Shown: positions 1 through 11,950 of the stretch, one piece after another
How the letters are laid out: each line of letters begins with the position of its first letter
Numbering within the stretch: the first letter of the stretch is position 1
NCBI GenBank assembly: GCA_001574975.1
Contig: KQ965856.1
Coordinates: forward strand, 64,647 to 128,646
Direction: 5' to 3'
DNA length: 64,000 nt
Source: Gonapodya prolifera JEL478
Lineage: Eukaryota; Monoblepharomycota; Monoblepharidomycetes; Monoblepharidales; Gonapodyaceae
Made by a program: the position numbers and the translations under genes
Notes under the pieces: generated by a model
What the model was told of the DNA's origin: nothing
Database searches by the model: none
Seen by the model: the letters and a program-made list of their open reading frames with translations, nothing else

Positions 1-2298
1 TCGCATGTGAGGATCTCGCCCTCTCTGATCTGCGTGCCATGTCCTAACTGCCAAATGCTTCTTCGAAAGTCTACTCCCCCGAATACCAAGCTCAATCGTG
101 GCACTCGACACTTCTTTCAATCGCCTTCGTTGTCGTCTGGGGGCTGATCAACAGCACCAATGACACTGTGCTTGCCAGAACGATGGAAATTGGTTGGTGC
201 TTGTGTGGAACTCTTGGAATAATCAGAGGATCACACTGACACACGCGTGTGCCCCGTTTCGGTACCAGCTATTGCGTGCCAGGTGCTCGGCTGCGTGAGT
301 TTCTCATTGGGCGCTATGCTTGCGTAGTGCTCTCTGGCGATAGTTCTCATGCCCCACCCGTTTATCCAGCTCATCGTCATCATCATTCTCCTTGTCGCCT
401 CACCAATGCATCAAGTACGTTCATCTCGCCTCTCCTGCTCCTCCGTAAATCCCGATCGCAACGTACTCTCCCCCGACATGCACCCACCAGTCCGCTTCAT
501 TCATCTTCTCCACATTCCAACCGCCCTCGCCATTCTACACCTCTGCCTACGCAACCGTCGTCAACATGGCGTTTCCGTCGTGGGTCTACATTGGTGAGTC
601 GTATCAGCTCGATGTTATGTGGCGATTACGGAGGTGCACAACCGATGCGGGTACTCTGGGGTAGGGTACGACTCATCCGCGCATATTTCCGAAGGTAGGT
701 TATGATTTTTCACGCACGGCACCGATGTCGGCCTTCTTCTCACAATCGCGACGTGGCGCGTATACCTTAGAAACCGTCAACGCATACAAGGGCGTCTCCA
801 AAAGTATTGTCTATTCCATCGTCCTTACTGCCGTTCTTGGACTATTTCTTATTGTCTGTATGTACACTCTTGGGCAAACTTTGGAAACTGAAGCATCGTT
901 TCATCACCACCTCCACCTCGTGCAGCTCTAAGCGCCACCATCCAAACTGCCGATCTCGTCGTTACAAACCCGTACTTCACCTTGTCGCCCATATTACCGT
1001 TCAGCAGTATGTTTCCAGACGCAAGTTCTTCACGTGAGGATCAGCTCACAGATCAATCGATCTACATGAACAGATGCCACCCAGAACCAGAATGTGTCGC
1101 TTTTCTTGTCAGCAATCGTGGGATTCGCCATGTTCTTTGGTGGGGTGGCAGCGAACACAGCGTAAGCTTCATTTGCTCGAATAATCGTAGAAAGAATACT
1201 CACGTCCTGGTCCTTCCGTCTCACGATAAGCAACTCCCGAATGAGTAAGTGCAATCATTTATCTCGTTTTCTTGCCGCGTCCTCAAAACTGAACTGAACC
1301 TCTCTCAGTGTTTGCCTTTGCCCGTGACGACGGTTTCGGTCGTTTCATCTCCGCGAAACTCCGAGTCATGCACCCAACATCCCGTGTTCCGCTCCGCGCA
1401 GTGTGGTCAAGCTGTTTCTGTGCGTGCAACCCCCTTTTGCGTCCCCTCGTTCACTTGCCCTTTCCGAATACATGACTTCCTGCACCGCAGTTGCAATATG
1501 CATTCTCACCCTCGCGTTTGGCGTACCTCTTGGTGGTGTTCAGGGGGCGTTGTCGATTGCGACAGTGGGATTATTGTTCGCCGTGAGTTGGGTAACAAGG
1601 TTGGAATTCTGCGGCATCTGATCACGGAACTCCTTCTTCACGATTTGTGATATGCAGTACGGCATTCCGATCTTCGCCAAGGTGGCCATTATGGGAAACA
1701 ACTTTAAGGTGAGCCGTGGGTTCTGATTATCGGGCTCCCTTTGTGACTTGCAAGTACTAATCACGTCCGGATCCCGTCGATCAATCTTTGTGGATAGCCT
1801 GGAGAGTTTTCTTTGGGGTCCGTATCCACCTTAATGGGATGGACGGCGGTAGTGTGGATCATTTTTTTGCTCGTGACGTTGTGCCTTCCTTAGTACGTTT
1901 GTTTTTCGCCCTGCCCATTGCGTCCCTGCTTACTCCGAAAGACTGATTACATGTATGTATACAGCATATTTCCCATCACGCCTGATACCTTCAACTTCTC
2001 AAGTGTTGTTCTCGTCGCGGTGTTTATATTTATCGTACGTTCGAGAATGTCTTTGGAGACCCACCCGTCCGACCTAATGACCAACTCACACACCGTTTCA
2101 TCTCGCTTATCTGTATCTCAGACCGTCGTATGGTTTGTGAGAGCCCGCCATTGGTACGTGGGACCAATCCGTCGGGTGGACGAGTTCATGGTGGCGACGA
2201 TGGAACGCAGCATCATTGCGGCCAAAAATGCGTTGGCTGAAATAGGCGCTCTATCCAACGTCACGCTGGATGACACGACGTATGCGCGCATGTCGTGA
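1..2298 (+). CDS. APC-superfamily amino acid permease, copy 1 (5' end outside window)
   Basis: Multi-pass plasma-membrane or vacuolar permease of the amino acid/choline/GABA type, split by many short introns. Bases 1-6 end an exon, the intron is 7-69, and the next exon opens at 70 with a frame reading GLINSTNDTVLARTME. Later exons carry the family hallmarks ETVNAYKGVSKSI (after TM6) and FAFARDDGFGRFISAKLR, then LGVPLGG-type helices and the terminal WFVRARHWYVGPIRRVDEF segment, stopping at 2298. The N-terminal third (DE-R-LGY motif and first helices) lies upstream of the window. Every exon aligns with copy 2, about 3.49 kb downstream, and I see no inactivating lesion. Family membership rests on these motifs; substrate (amino acid, GABA or choline) cannot be told. 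Confidence 0.75.
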
Positions 2299-2567
2299 GA
2301 CTTGAGACGAGAATGGTCACTGGAGATCCTTTGCTTTGTCATGACCCACGCAAGCTGTGCGTGGTTGTTTTCTGTGTACATAATGCACATTAGTTACGCG
2401 TTTTATTCAATTTTAATTCCTAATGTGGAAAGCACTGGTATGTGTCGTGAACTCGGTACACTTTTCTTGGATACATTTCCTCTCGGATAAACCTAGCACC
2501 TCCGGAACTCCGTCGATTCCCCCCCACAGATACCCGCACTCGAGCACGCTCGGCACACTCCACCACG

Positions 2568-5500
2568 ATGCTGCGATTGCGTCCCACGGCGAAGAGCCCG
2601 TCGACGGAGCTGGAGTTGATGATAACAATAACGGAAGACGAAGTGCGGCTCGCTCGAGTAAGTCCACCGTTGTCAAAGTTCCGCCCACCTTTGAAATTAC
2701 ATTTCCCATCCTTACCGACCTTGTGGTGTGCAGATGGGATACCAGCAAGGTCTGTGCGATGGGACAGATGTTTTTCGGAGTAACAATATATGAGACGATC
2801 GATATTCCGAATGTTTCACACTTTAACACATGCATTGTCCTGGGCGACGCAACAGAATTTCGCAGGACTTTCAAGTGGATGTACGTCTCATACCCATCTT
2901 TTTATTCCGTGTGTTCATCAATCGCAATTTTACATTTTCGGATTGGTTGAAGCCACAATTTCGGATTTTCATTGTCCCACCTCTGTCCTCTTGTCATTAC
3001 GCTGTTTTACCCGACTGCGATCTTTTTTGGGGGACCTGGTGGCGCCCTTTATACCTGGATTATAACCAGCGCATTCCACCAATGTGGTAAGTGGCAACTC
3101 CCGAGCCATGTCTGTCACCTTAGAAAAAATTTTCTCACCCTACTTGCATGCTCAGTCTCTCTCTCTCTTGCCGAAATATGCTCTGCATGGCCTTCATCTG
3201 GTGGGCTCTGTAAGTGAAATTTAATGTTGATCTGCTGTGGAAACGCTCCAATGAACCTTCTCGGCTTTTCATTCTCTGCAAGACTACTGGAGCGCTAAAC
3301 TCGGCGGCCCTCGCCATGGTCCCATTTTCTCGTGGGTTACAGCTTTCGGGCTTTCTCACATTACATCTCTTCGGCCCTAACTTCCGACCACAACCCATGG
3401 TGCAGATGGTACACCGCCTACATGAACATATTTGGTGAGATAGGCGCGGTGGCGAGCTACGCGTTCACTCTCTCGATCGTAATATTTTCATGCGTCGCAT
3501 GTGAGGATCAATCGTATCTCTTCCTTTTTGGATATTGTTTGATTGCCCCCGAAATCGAAAGTTTCCTCCCCGGATTTCGAGCCTGCCCAGTGGCAGATTG
3601 CCCTTCTCTCCATCAGTTTTGTCGTCATATGGGGCCTCATCAACAGTACCAATGACACCGTCCTGGCCAGAACGATGGAACTGGGTGAGTGGCACGTCAG
3701 GTTGTTGGTGGTTGTGTGGAACTGTAACGAGAACCCTACATGTGCGGTGTGCCAGCGATTGCATGCCAGGTGCTCGGCTGCGTAAGTTCCTCATCGGATT
3801 CAGTCCTGCACTTCACTCTCACGAAACATTACCCTTTGTGCATGCAGGTCATCCTCATCATCGCTCTTCTCGCCGCTTCACCAACGCGTCAGGTACGTTC
3901 AGTTGCCTTCTCAGCTGGTCTTTAGTTCGATCCATCCACCCCCATTCCCCTATGTATATCTTGCAGTCCGCCACATTCATTTTCTCCACCTTCCAACCAG
4001 TACCGTCGCCATATTACACCTCCGCTTATGCCACCGTCGTCAACATGGCGTTCCCATCGTGGGTCTACATCGGTGAGTCTGCATATGACGACTTAAATGG
4101 TTGAACGATGGTAGATAACTTATGGTGATATTCTTGGTAGGGTACGACTCATCGGCACACATTTCCGAAGGTAAGCTGCCGGTCTTCGACTTGCTTTCCC
4201 CCTTCTGGAATTTATATGTTCGGTTGGGACGTTGTTCACTCACCACAGAAACGGTCAACGCATACAAGGGTGTCTCCAAAAGCATAATCTATTCCATAGC
4301 ACTCACTTCATTCCTTGGGCTACTTCTCGTCGTCTGTGCGTACGAAACTCTTGAATTTTCAGCCGATGCTTTGCTTCACCATCTAGAACATTCAATCGAA
4401 AATAGCGCTGAGCATCTGCATTCAAAATCCCAATATGGCCAGCTCCAATCTTTACTTCACCTTGTCGCCCATACTACCATTCAGCAGTGGGTTTAGAAGA
4501 TAATCTTCCAATATGACAAGTGCCTCACGTCTGATCGATTGCGACCTATAGATGCTACGCAGAACCAGTCTTTGTCCATCTTTTTATCAGCGGTCGTGGT
4601 TGCGGCTATGTTCTTTCGTGGGTTGGCAGCAAACACTGTGTGAGCTCTGCCCGCTTCCTGAACGTATGCCAGTTTCCTGAAAGCTGATGCTGTCCCTAAT
4701 TACCTCTGGCACTACCAGCAACTCACGTATGAGTAAGTGTTTATGCTTACTCTTTCCACACCTTTTACCTCACCCGACGCTTCAGTGTTTGCCTTCGCAC
4801 GCGACGACGGATTTGGTCATTTTATTTCCGCGAAGCTCCGAGTCATGCACGCGAAGTCGCGTGTCCTCTACGCGCAGTATGGACCAGTTGTTCGCGTGAG
4901 TATGGTCCTCGTCATTCCTTCTTCACTCACTAACCATGTCGTGACGTGTGCTACACTGTGACAGTTGCAATATGTCTTCTCATGCTCGCATTAGGTGTAC
5001 CACTTGGAGGCGTTCAAGGGGCGCTATCCATTGCGACAGGTGGATTATTGTTTGCGGTGGGTGCGGTCGTTGTTTGAAATCCCAACCTGCGGACATGATT
5101 CAGTGCTTACACCCGTTGGTCATCGATAGTACGGCATTCCAATTTTCGCCAAAGTGGCAATAGCGGGAAACGATTTTACGGTAAGACGTCGTCTCTGCAT
5201 ACCTTCAGAACAGTCAAAAAGTAGAACTATTTAATTACTGACGTCTAGCCCGGCGAGTTTTCCCTGGGGCACGTGTCTTCCTTCGCGGGGTGGACAGCAG
5301 TGATATGGCTGTCATTCTCACTGGTGATGTTATGCCTTCCATAGTGAGTCATGTCGTTATTCGGTGTTTTTTGAAACCCTTATCGCACACATCAGAATGA
5401 TTCATGGGAAATATGTGCTCCACCAGTATTTTTCCCATTACGACCGATAACTTCAACTTCTCCAGTGTTTCTCTGGTCGGGGTGTTTCTGTTCATCGTAC

Positions 5501-5774
5501 GTTCGAAGCGTGTCTTACAGAACTTTTCGAGCAAACCGATCACTGATTGACACATTATCACATCACATTTATCTTCTTTGTGCCTCAGACCGTCATATGG
5601 TTTTCCAGTGCCCGGCACTGGTACCTTGGCCCGATCCGCCGAGTGGACGAGTTCGCAGTTGCAACAATGGAGCGTAGCATCATGGCGGCCAAAAATACGT
5701 TGGCGGAAATGGGCGCTCTGTCTAATGTCGCGTTGGATGACGCGTCGGTTTCGTATGCGCGCATAATGACGTGA
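2568..5774 (+). CDS. APC-superfamily amino acid permease, copy 2
   Basis: Complete tandem paralogue of the preceding gene. The start at 2568 is chosen because the first exon (2568-2657) ends in DEVRLAR and splices in phase to 2734-2749 (MGYQQ), 2856-2880 (EFRRTFKWM) and 2953-3086, rebuilding the typical permease N terminus DE-x-RLAx-GY-Q-EFRR. Further exons give LAEICSAWPSSGGLYYWSAKLGGPRHGPIF (quoted in pieces: LAEICSA, SSGGLYYW, LGGPRHGP), then GLINSTNDTVLARTME, YDSSAHISE-ETVNAYKGVSKSI, FAFARDDGFGHFISAKLR and WFSSARHWYLGPIRRVDEF. Roughly twelve hydrophobic segments. Introns are about 55-100 nt. It probably imports amino acids or related amines; the exact substrate is not readable. Neighbouring copy 1 has the same exon plan, so the pair arose by unequal exchange. 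Confidence 0.8.
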
Positions 5775-5776
5775 CG
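3488..5776 (+). repeat. Second unit of a ~3.49-kb tandem gene duplication
   Basis: Bases 1-2298 and about 3490-5774 are homologous throughout, exons strongly and introns only at their edges: for example the exon-end/donor tcgcatgtgagg occurs at 1-12 and again near 3494, and the 3' ends match from the GPIRRV segment to the stop. This marks a tandem duplication of the permease gene with a period near 3.49 kb. Divergence in introns suggests it is not recent. Confidence 0.8.
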
Positions 5777-7600
5777 GGGAGAGTCGCAACTGTTGTTTTT
5801 GTCGACGCAATTACGCAACTTCCAATGCCCTGTTTTGTTTGGCCTTTATGTGTTTGCATATAAATTGTAGACAAGACGCCAATAACAACAGTCGATTTTG
5901 CGAAAGTCTTTCTCCTTCTTTCATCCTTCAAGTGGCGACATTCGAATCGGTGCTTCTCAGTGACAAGCTTTGCTTCCATCGGGCATACATTTTGCTCCCA
6001 ATCTATAAGGGAGACGCGCGCATTGGCGAACATACTGGATATACTCGTGTCACTTCACTTGAACTTGTGCTGGTTGTGGTTCGTTGCGACTACGAAGAAA
6101 CAATAACCTTTGTGTATATAATGTAACTTGAAACTCTTTGCAATAGGCTCTTCCGATGAGCGGCTGCGACACGCATCAACTCCCAAATCAACAGAAACCA
6201 TCGCCCGCCCTGATGTTCCGACCATTGCCGCGACCATATCGAAGTAGCTCTTGGCGGACCGGACCTCACCTGACTTCGTCTGTGACTGAGTGCACGGGTC
6301 GCCTGCGTGAACCGCGAAGCGACAAGCGAGCAGCGTGAAGTCTTTGTTGTGGGTGGAACCGCGGTCGACCTTGCTTGGATTTGAACAGCAGTCTGGCTTC
6401 GTCTGTGACTGAGTGCACGGGTCGCTGACGCGGCTGGGATAAGAAGAGTGAGGAAGGTCGCTTCGTGCATATGCGATTGCGCTGCACGTGGACCTATGTG
6501 TACCGAGAATTAGGCTTTGACGAAGGTAATTTCGAACGCCATCTCTTACGAGCCGCATTCCATCGCGATCGTCTCTTCATGGCGAATCTTCCTGCGTTCT
6601 CTCCTCGTGAGTGTTTTATTTCCACGCTATGGCAAACTAGAAGTCTTAACGTTCAAACGCCGATTCTTCTTCGCGCCGCTCCTCGCAGTATTGTTGGCTG
6701 TCCAGTCCTAACGTCGGCGACGACCTACGGCTTGTAGTACACTGGCTGGCTGATTCCACCGCCCACTGCTTCTGTCTCTTGCCTGGGATCACTCATCCCC
6801 TTTCTCTCCAGACGTCAAAATTCTACTGCTTTCCACCACGATCTACTACAAGCCAGTGAGGAATCCGGCGGGGCTTGTTGCGGCTACAACACGCGTGGGT
6901 CGGAACGTAGACCATGATTTTGCTGGGCCGTGTTCATCTGCAAGAGTGCGTTATCATCAGGATTCAGGCACCATGCTGTGTCGGGATAGCCCTGGGGAAA
7001 GAGCTTCGTTTCTTACGTGCGGGTTCGGGCTCGGGCGGCAAGAGAGCTTATTGCACCGCCGAGCAGCCGGTCGAAAGCATGCGGTGGCATGCATCTCAAT
7101 TTCGGAGGGCAGTGCTCGTACTACAAACACTTCCCTTCAAAGAAGTAAATGCATGCGGTTGGCAATCTCAGGGACTGTTGAGGATGTGGAAGACCACGAT
7201 GGTTTTAGCCAATGAGGCGGTGGAATGCTGGTGGCTCCATCTGGGAACGTTGCGGTGAAGAGGCACTTTTGGTTGGCATAAACATGCGCCCATCTGCACC
7301 CCATTTGAGCTGCTCCCAGAATATTGACATTCTTACGTGAGACTCTTCTTTACATTATGTTACTACATGTGGCAGAGGCTATGGAAAGGCATGATATTGC
7401 GGAACTGCTTTTCAAGTATAGAGGCGACAGGCTCTATCAATGCCTTCATGCGAAGTGACGAAGTATTACATCTCGAGTCAAAGTTATTTAGCTATCTTAA
7501 CCACTGTGGTCTGTGTCGTCACATTCACGTAGTAAAAAATAAACGCAACGCAAGACTTTTGTTGCACAAATATTGACACGCACAAATCCAAGACACAAAC
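5775..7600. other. Gene-poor stretch, no supported gene
   Basis: No reading frame here resembles a known family and no splice-consistent model could be built. It holds a 29-bp direct repeat (6274-6302 and 6397-6425). Several 70-120 codon frames exist (for example around 6914-7258) but lack any recognisable motif. Confidence 0.5.
6274..6425. repeat. 29-bp perfect direct repeat, 123-bp spacing
   Basis: The 29-mer beginning cttcgtctgtgactgagtgc occurs at 6274-6302 and 6397-6425 with no mismatch. The sequence between and around the copies is not otherwise repeated at this level. No open gene or terminal structure was found that would identify a transposon. Confidence 0.7.
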
Positions 7601-7639
7601 GAAGCTTTTCGAGTATCGCACCCGACGGCCGCATCCTCA

Positions 7640-8939
7640 ATGCAATCAAAGGTACGCGTGCTCTTGCAGATGATTCCACGGAGTGGTACAACGATACCCG
7701 TGCTCTCTTCCCCGTCACCACAAGTCCGTCACCACCAACCCGACGCATCTCCCACCACAGGTACCGCCGCCACCGAGGTCTCCCAACTTCCAACGGAGAC
7801 TCTCCTCGTCGTGGCTCGGTACCTCCCTGTACGCTCCACATTCGTCTTCACGTCCACCGGCAGAGGGTTCGTGTCTGTAAGGAGGATCCCTGGCCTTTGG
7901 ACGACACTGGACCTGTCGGAGTATGGGAGTGCTTTAGCGGAGAAGTCGTTTCGGGATCTGCTGAACACGGTGGCTCGCCTGGTGAACCTCAAGACGGAGT
8001 TTGATGTTTTGAAACAACTGAGACAGCTCGTACTTGACGGCGTTTTCACCACATTCTCTCGAGATCGTGTTGGCGTTCGCGAGGGAGCTCAGGGTCCTTT
8101 TGCTGGGGGACTGTGAGGAATTTCAGTGGTACCAACTGGTTCACTGGATTCTCGACTGGCAAAAACACGTTTTCTCGACGTTTCCGCAATTGCGTTACTT
8201 GGACATCTCAAATAAGTGCATCACCAAATCAGACGAATGTGACAATCGTTACTTGAGGGAGCTGGCCCACGAAGTCTTTCCTGACCTCATGACATTTCGA
8301 CCATACCGTTGCTCTAATCATCTGCATGATTCCAGACACGCGCTCGAAGATTCTGGTGCTCTTTTATCTGCCAGTCTACGAGTAAGCTCCAAGGGAACTC
8401 GTGGAAAGGTCTGGGGGGGACACTTTGCTTCGTGCGTTTGTCAAATTATAAAAAGAAAATGTGGCGTCATCATGTCGTCAGAGCCTTTGAGAGAACTTCT
8501 ATCATGGAATTCCCTTGGAATGGCTGGAGTGGGCTCTTCAGAGACAACAGATGAAGAAGATGAAGAAGATGAAGAAGATGAAGAAGGTGAAGACGATGAC
8601 GAGGATGACGAGGATGAAGACGATGACGAGGATGACGAGGATGAAGAGGATGAAGAGGATGAAGAGGATGAAGAGGATGAAGAGGATGAAGAGGATGAAG
8701 AGGATGCAGAGGATGAAGATGACGAAGATGACGAAGACGAAGAACCCGAAGGAGATGAAGAGGACAGAGAACAGGATGAGATCTTGTCATCAGCAGTCTT
8801 GTGTCCTCGGTGCGACTGGATTCTTCAGAATGGTCGAAAGGAATTTGGTGACTGTTGGGGGCGCCTGCAAGGAACCTGCGAGGGAAAGCAACATCTTTTT
8901 AACCAAAATACTCATACCATCGTTGATATATACACATAA
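7640..8939 (+). CDS. F-box protein with LRR-like region and long acidic tract (frame break)
   Basis: The first frame (7640-8116; an inner ATG at 7670 is also possible) has an F-box-like segment VSQLPTETLLVVARYLPVRS followed by a GLWTTLDLSEYG strand and leucine-rich helices ending QLRQLVLDG. The homologous continuation (SLEIVLAFARELRVLLLGDC, FPQLRYLDISN) lies in another frame from about 8022, with no convincing intron between, so a one-base frameshift or an unrecognised junction separates them. The second frame runs to 8939 and contains about 75 residues made almost only of Asp and Glu (8550-8770), then CPRCDWILQNG. F-box proteins recruit substrates to SCF ubiquitin ligases; the acidic tract may bind basic partners. 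It could be a pseudogene. Confidence 0.5.
8551..8770 (+). repeat. Purine-only GAA/GAT/GAC microsatellite encoding an acidic tract
   Basis: About 220 bases built of gaagatgag, gatgacgag and gatgaagag units on one strand, nearly free of pyrimidines other than single T or C. In the frame of the F-box gene it encodes runs of Glu and Asp; in another frame it encodes an implausible Lys-Met repeat. Length is expected to vary between strains. Confidence 0.85.
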
Positions 8940-9324
8940 TCAGAAATAATACAGATCTGGATCGTATGCGCATTTCCAATTTAAAGCTTTCGTGTCGAAT
9001 AGGAGTGACGCAACCCATATAAAAGGTAAAGTAACCACCAATTATGATTATAATGCAAAAGTCTTTCGCTATGTAAAATATAGCCCGTGCCCATTCGCCC
9101 ATTCCATCTGCAGTGCCCACCCCCAAAAGTCCATTCGTTCGTATCGGTGCACCTCGCTGTTCGCGACATGCACACGTGCTCGTGCTCATGCTTTTGCAAA
9201 TCCGAAATGACAAATCCCATTTGTGAGCTCCTCACTCTTTTTGCCGTGATCAGCCCTCATCCCACCATCTCGCCCACCATACTCGTCCACTCCACAACCC
9301 CCCTCTCCCACCCCTTCCCCAACA

Positions 9325-11072
9325 TCACCCCGTCCTCCCCCTGGGCACCTTCCGCCTTCTCCCCACACTCGCTTCAGCGGCTCTCAGCACGCCTTCTTCC
9401 TCGTTCGGCTCCCGTCCGGTTTCAAAACTCCACGCGCCCTCACGTTCCCACGCCAGGGGCTCCCTCGTCAGAGTTCCGACTAGTGACTCCCGCGTGAGTG
9501 TACCTGCGCCTCGGGGGAGAGTTTGGGGCGCTGAGTACGTCGACCACGAGTCGGGCGTCGCGGGTCCACCACCACCACCACCCGCGGGGTCGCTCGCGTC
9601 GACAGACCGCCGGTGATGGTCTGCGACGGCCGTGGGCGGGGGGAGCGTCGGGAGCGCGGGGGATATGATGGGGAGGACGGGCGGTGCTGGGGAGTTGGAA
9701 GGTGACGCCGCGCCGGCGCCGACGGGAGGTGACGAGGAGGACGAGGAATGTGGTGGTACTGGTGCGAGGGAGGGGCCCGAGATCGAAGTCGAGATGGAGC
9801 TTACGGGCCGCGCTTTGGGCGGTGGTGGAGCCATTCCCGGAAGTCCTCCACCGAACCCAACCATCGCCTTCCTCGCCCCCCCGCCGCCCCCGACAGTGAT
9901 CGTCGTCGCCTGCACCATAGACGCTGCCGATTCGGGTCTGGGTCCCGAGGAGCGCGGCGTCGGTGCCGCGGATGTTCCGGGAGCGGCACCGGCGCCAGAG
10001 CCCCATCCCCCGACCCACCGGCGGCCGGGGACAGGAATGGAGCGGGGCATGGACAGGACGCGTGTTGCGGCCGGCCATGCGGCTGACGTTGGTGGCGGGC
10101 GTGGGGTGTGATTCGAGTTGGACCCAAACCCAGACGAGGACCCAGGTGGAGACGTCTCGCCGCCCCGCGCGCCCCGTTTTCGATTACGAACCCTCCGTGC
10201 AACCAACGCCCCAATGATGAACAAAACAAAGACCGAGAACGATGCGGCGATGAGTGCGGGGAGTGGCGGGATTGAGGGGGCGGGGGAGAGTGGGGTTGCT
10301 GATGAGAGGGGTGGTGTGACCGCGCCACTGCCGTCGTTGGTGCCGGGACCAGTGGGAGGGGCAGCAGCGCCGCCTGCACCCGGAGGAGCAGCTACACCTG
10401 GAGGAGCGGGAGAGGTCGGAGCGGGGGGGCGGCCTCCTTGTCCGCCGATCTGAGCTCCACCCGGTGCGGGAGAAGACGCAGCAGGACCGGTAGGTGTTGG
10501 TGGCGAAGGGGCGACGCCCTTTGCGAGTGTTGAACTTGGGGACGATCCAGGGCTGGGGCCGGGCACGGTGCCAATGCCAACTGAGACTGCGAACGTGGCC
10601 GTGGGAGCATATGCAGATGCGGAAGCGGAACCGGCGGGTGGAGAGCCAAGTGGAGAATGTGGCGATGCGCCGTCCCCTCCGGGCGGAATAGACGAAGGAG
10701 GAGGTAGTGGTGGCGCACCTGCACCTGCAGCTGGTGCAGCCGCGGTGGGGGGAGGTGCAGCTGCGGGCGGAGACGGAGGGGACGGTGGCGGCGCAGTCGG
10801 CGCCAATGCCTGGATGCCAGCGTCTGGAGGAGGCGGCGGGGGCGGCGGTGGGGCGTCGGTGTCTGGCCCGCGGGTGGGCGAGCTTTTGGGCGACCTGTGT
10901 TAGATGCGATGAGTCACGGGCGGTGTCTGCGCATCGCATTTTGCGCGGTGAGAAAGGCGGGACAAGAGCGCACCTTGTTCTGTCTTCCTTATCGCGTCTG
11001 CGAATGACAGGCGAGCGGCCGCGGTGCGGGGTTGGCGAGTCTGCGTGTGGCGCGGGAGAGAAAACGCGCATG
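9325..11072 (-). CDS. Proline/alanine/glycine-rich single-pass membrane protein
   Basis: Two exons on the minus strand: 11072 to about 10981 (starting MRVFSPAPHADSPTPHRG) and about 10901 to 9325, joined in phase across an intron with donor AAG/GTGCGC and acceptor CTAACACAG. The protein has a roughly 190-residue Pro/Ala/Gly/Ser-rich region, one strong transmembrane helix (LIAASFSVFVLFIIGALVA), a basic stop-transfer RRVRNRKRG, and a Ser/Pro/Gly-rich tail with LTRESLVGTLTREPL near the end. No clear signal peptide precedes it, so an upstream exon may be missing. The architecture resembles fungal cell-surface sensors of the Mid2/Wsc type in layout only; I do not recognise a catalytic domain. Confidence 0.6.
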
Positions 11073-11950
11073 TTGAGCGACGAGGGATGCGATGAGGCGC
11101 AGTGATGTGAGCGCGGGAGTGGACGCGGGGTGGAAAGAGACGACAGCAGCCGCGGTGGACGTGCGAGTGGCGCGGGCGATTCGATTAGTGCGCGGTGTCT
11201 GTGTGCGCGTGTGTCCCTGGCGAGGCGCACTTTGCCCCAAGTCGGTGGTGGATGAGCCCCGTCTGTCCTCCTCCGCGCAGTCCCAGCGATGTGGCAAGAG
11301 TTTTCCAATCTCCACACAGGCAGCTGACCCTTGCGGAGCGATCGGACGTGCGCCTGGACACGCTCGGGTGACGGCCAGAGTTTATTCGTACTTGTCCCGA
11401 TTTGGACATATTGAGGATTGGAGGGGCGACCGGACGGTGTGCTGCGGGCGAGCAGGGACGTGGCGCGGGGGGGAAGATGGCCATTGGTCAGATGAGTGGT
11501 GGGAGAGGTGCGGTGCGCGGTTGCAATGTGTGATCGGACGGGGTTCGTAATCAAGTGCGGTTTTGGAAAGATGCAAGGGGAGATGAGGTTGCTCGATCGA
11601 TTGACAGCACCACGGGCACGCAATCAAATCTTCGGTTAGATTTTGCAGAAGAAACGTAGAGGTGGCCAATCGACAGCTGAGTTAGACCTCGCAGGCAGGA
11701 CGAGAATGTGAATCGTAACGGCCCATTGACGCGAATGGCAGCGCTCAATGGTATACATACAAAATGCTCGTTTCACGCGCCACTATTTGCTTGAACAAGA
11801 GTACATTTGATCATTGCTGTTGATGTAAGAAGGTTCAAAAATTGGTTTCATTTGGGCACATCGTCGCAAAATGTATCCAAGATGAGTCTCTTGTAGCGAC
11901 CATTTCCTCCTCCTCTCTTAATGTCGCAATGCAGTGGTTGACAGCATCGT
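11073..11950. other. Intergenic, no gene seen
   Basis: GC-rich up to about 11550 and AT-richer afterwards. Long frames exist on both strands but they are compositional; none shows a domain. It may hold the promoter or an undetected first exon of the proline-rich membrane protein. Confidence 0.4.

Noticed and set aside
8515-8949. Lys-Met repeat protein frame
   Set aside because: Alternate reading of the purine microsatellite; the Asp/Glu frame continues from homologous F-box/LRR-like coding.
9632-10903. Plus-strand Gly/Arg-rich frames opposite the proline-rich gene
   Set aside because: GC-rich third positions keep all frames open; only the minus strand gives a TM helix, stop-transfer charges and a consistent splice.
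10184-11623. Minus-strand 479-codon Arg/His/Ser frame
   Set aside because: Compositional shadow with no domain; a different frame in the same area makes the proline-rich membrane protein.
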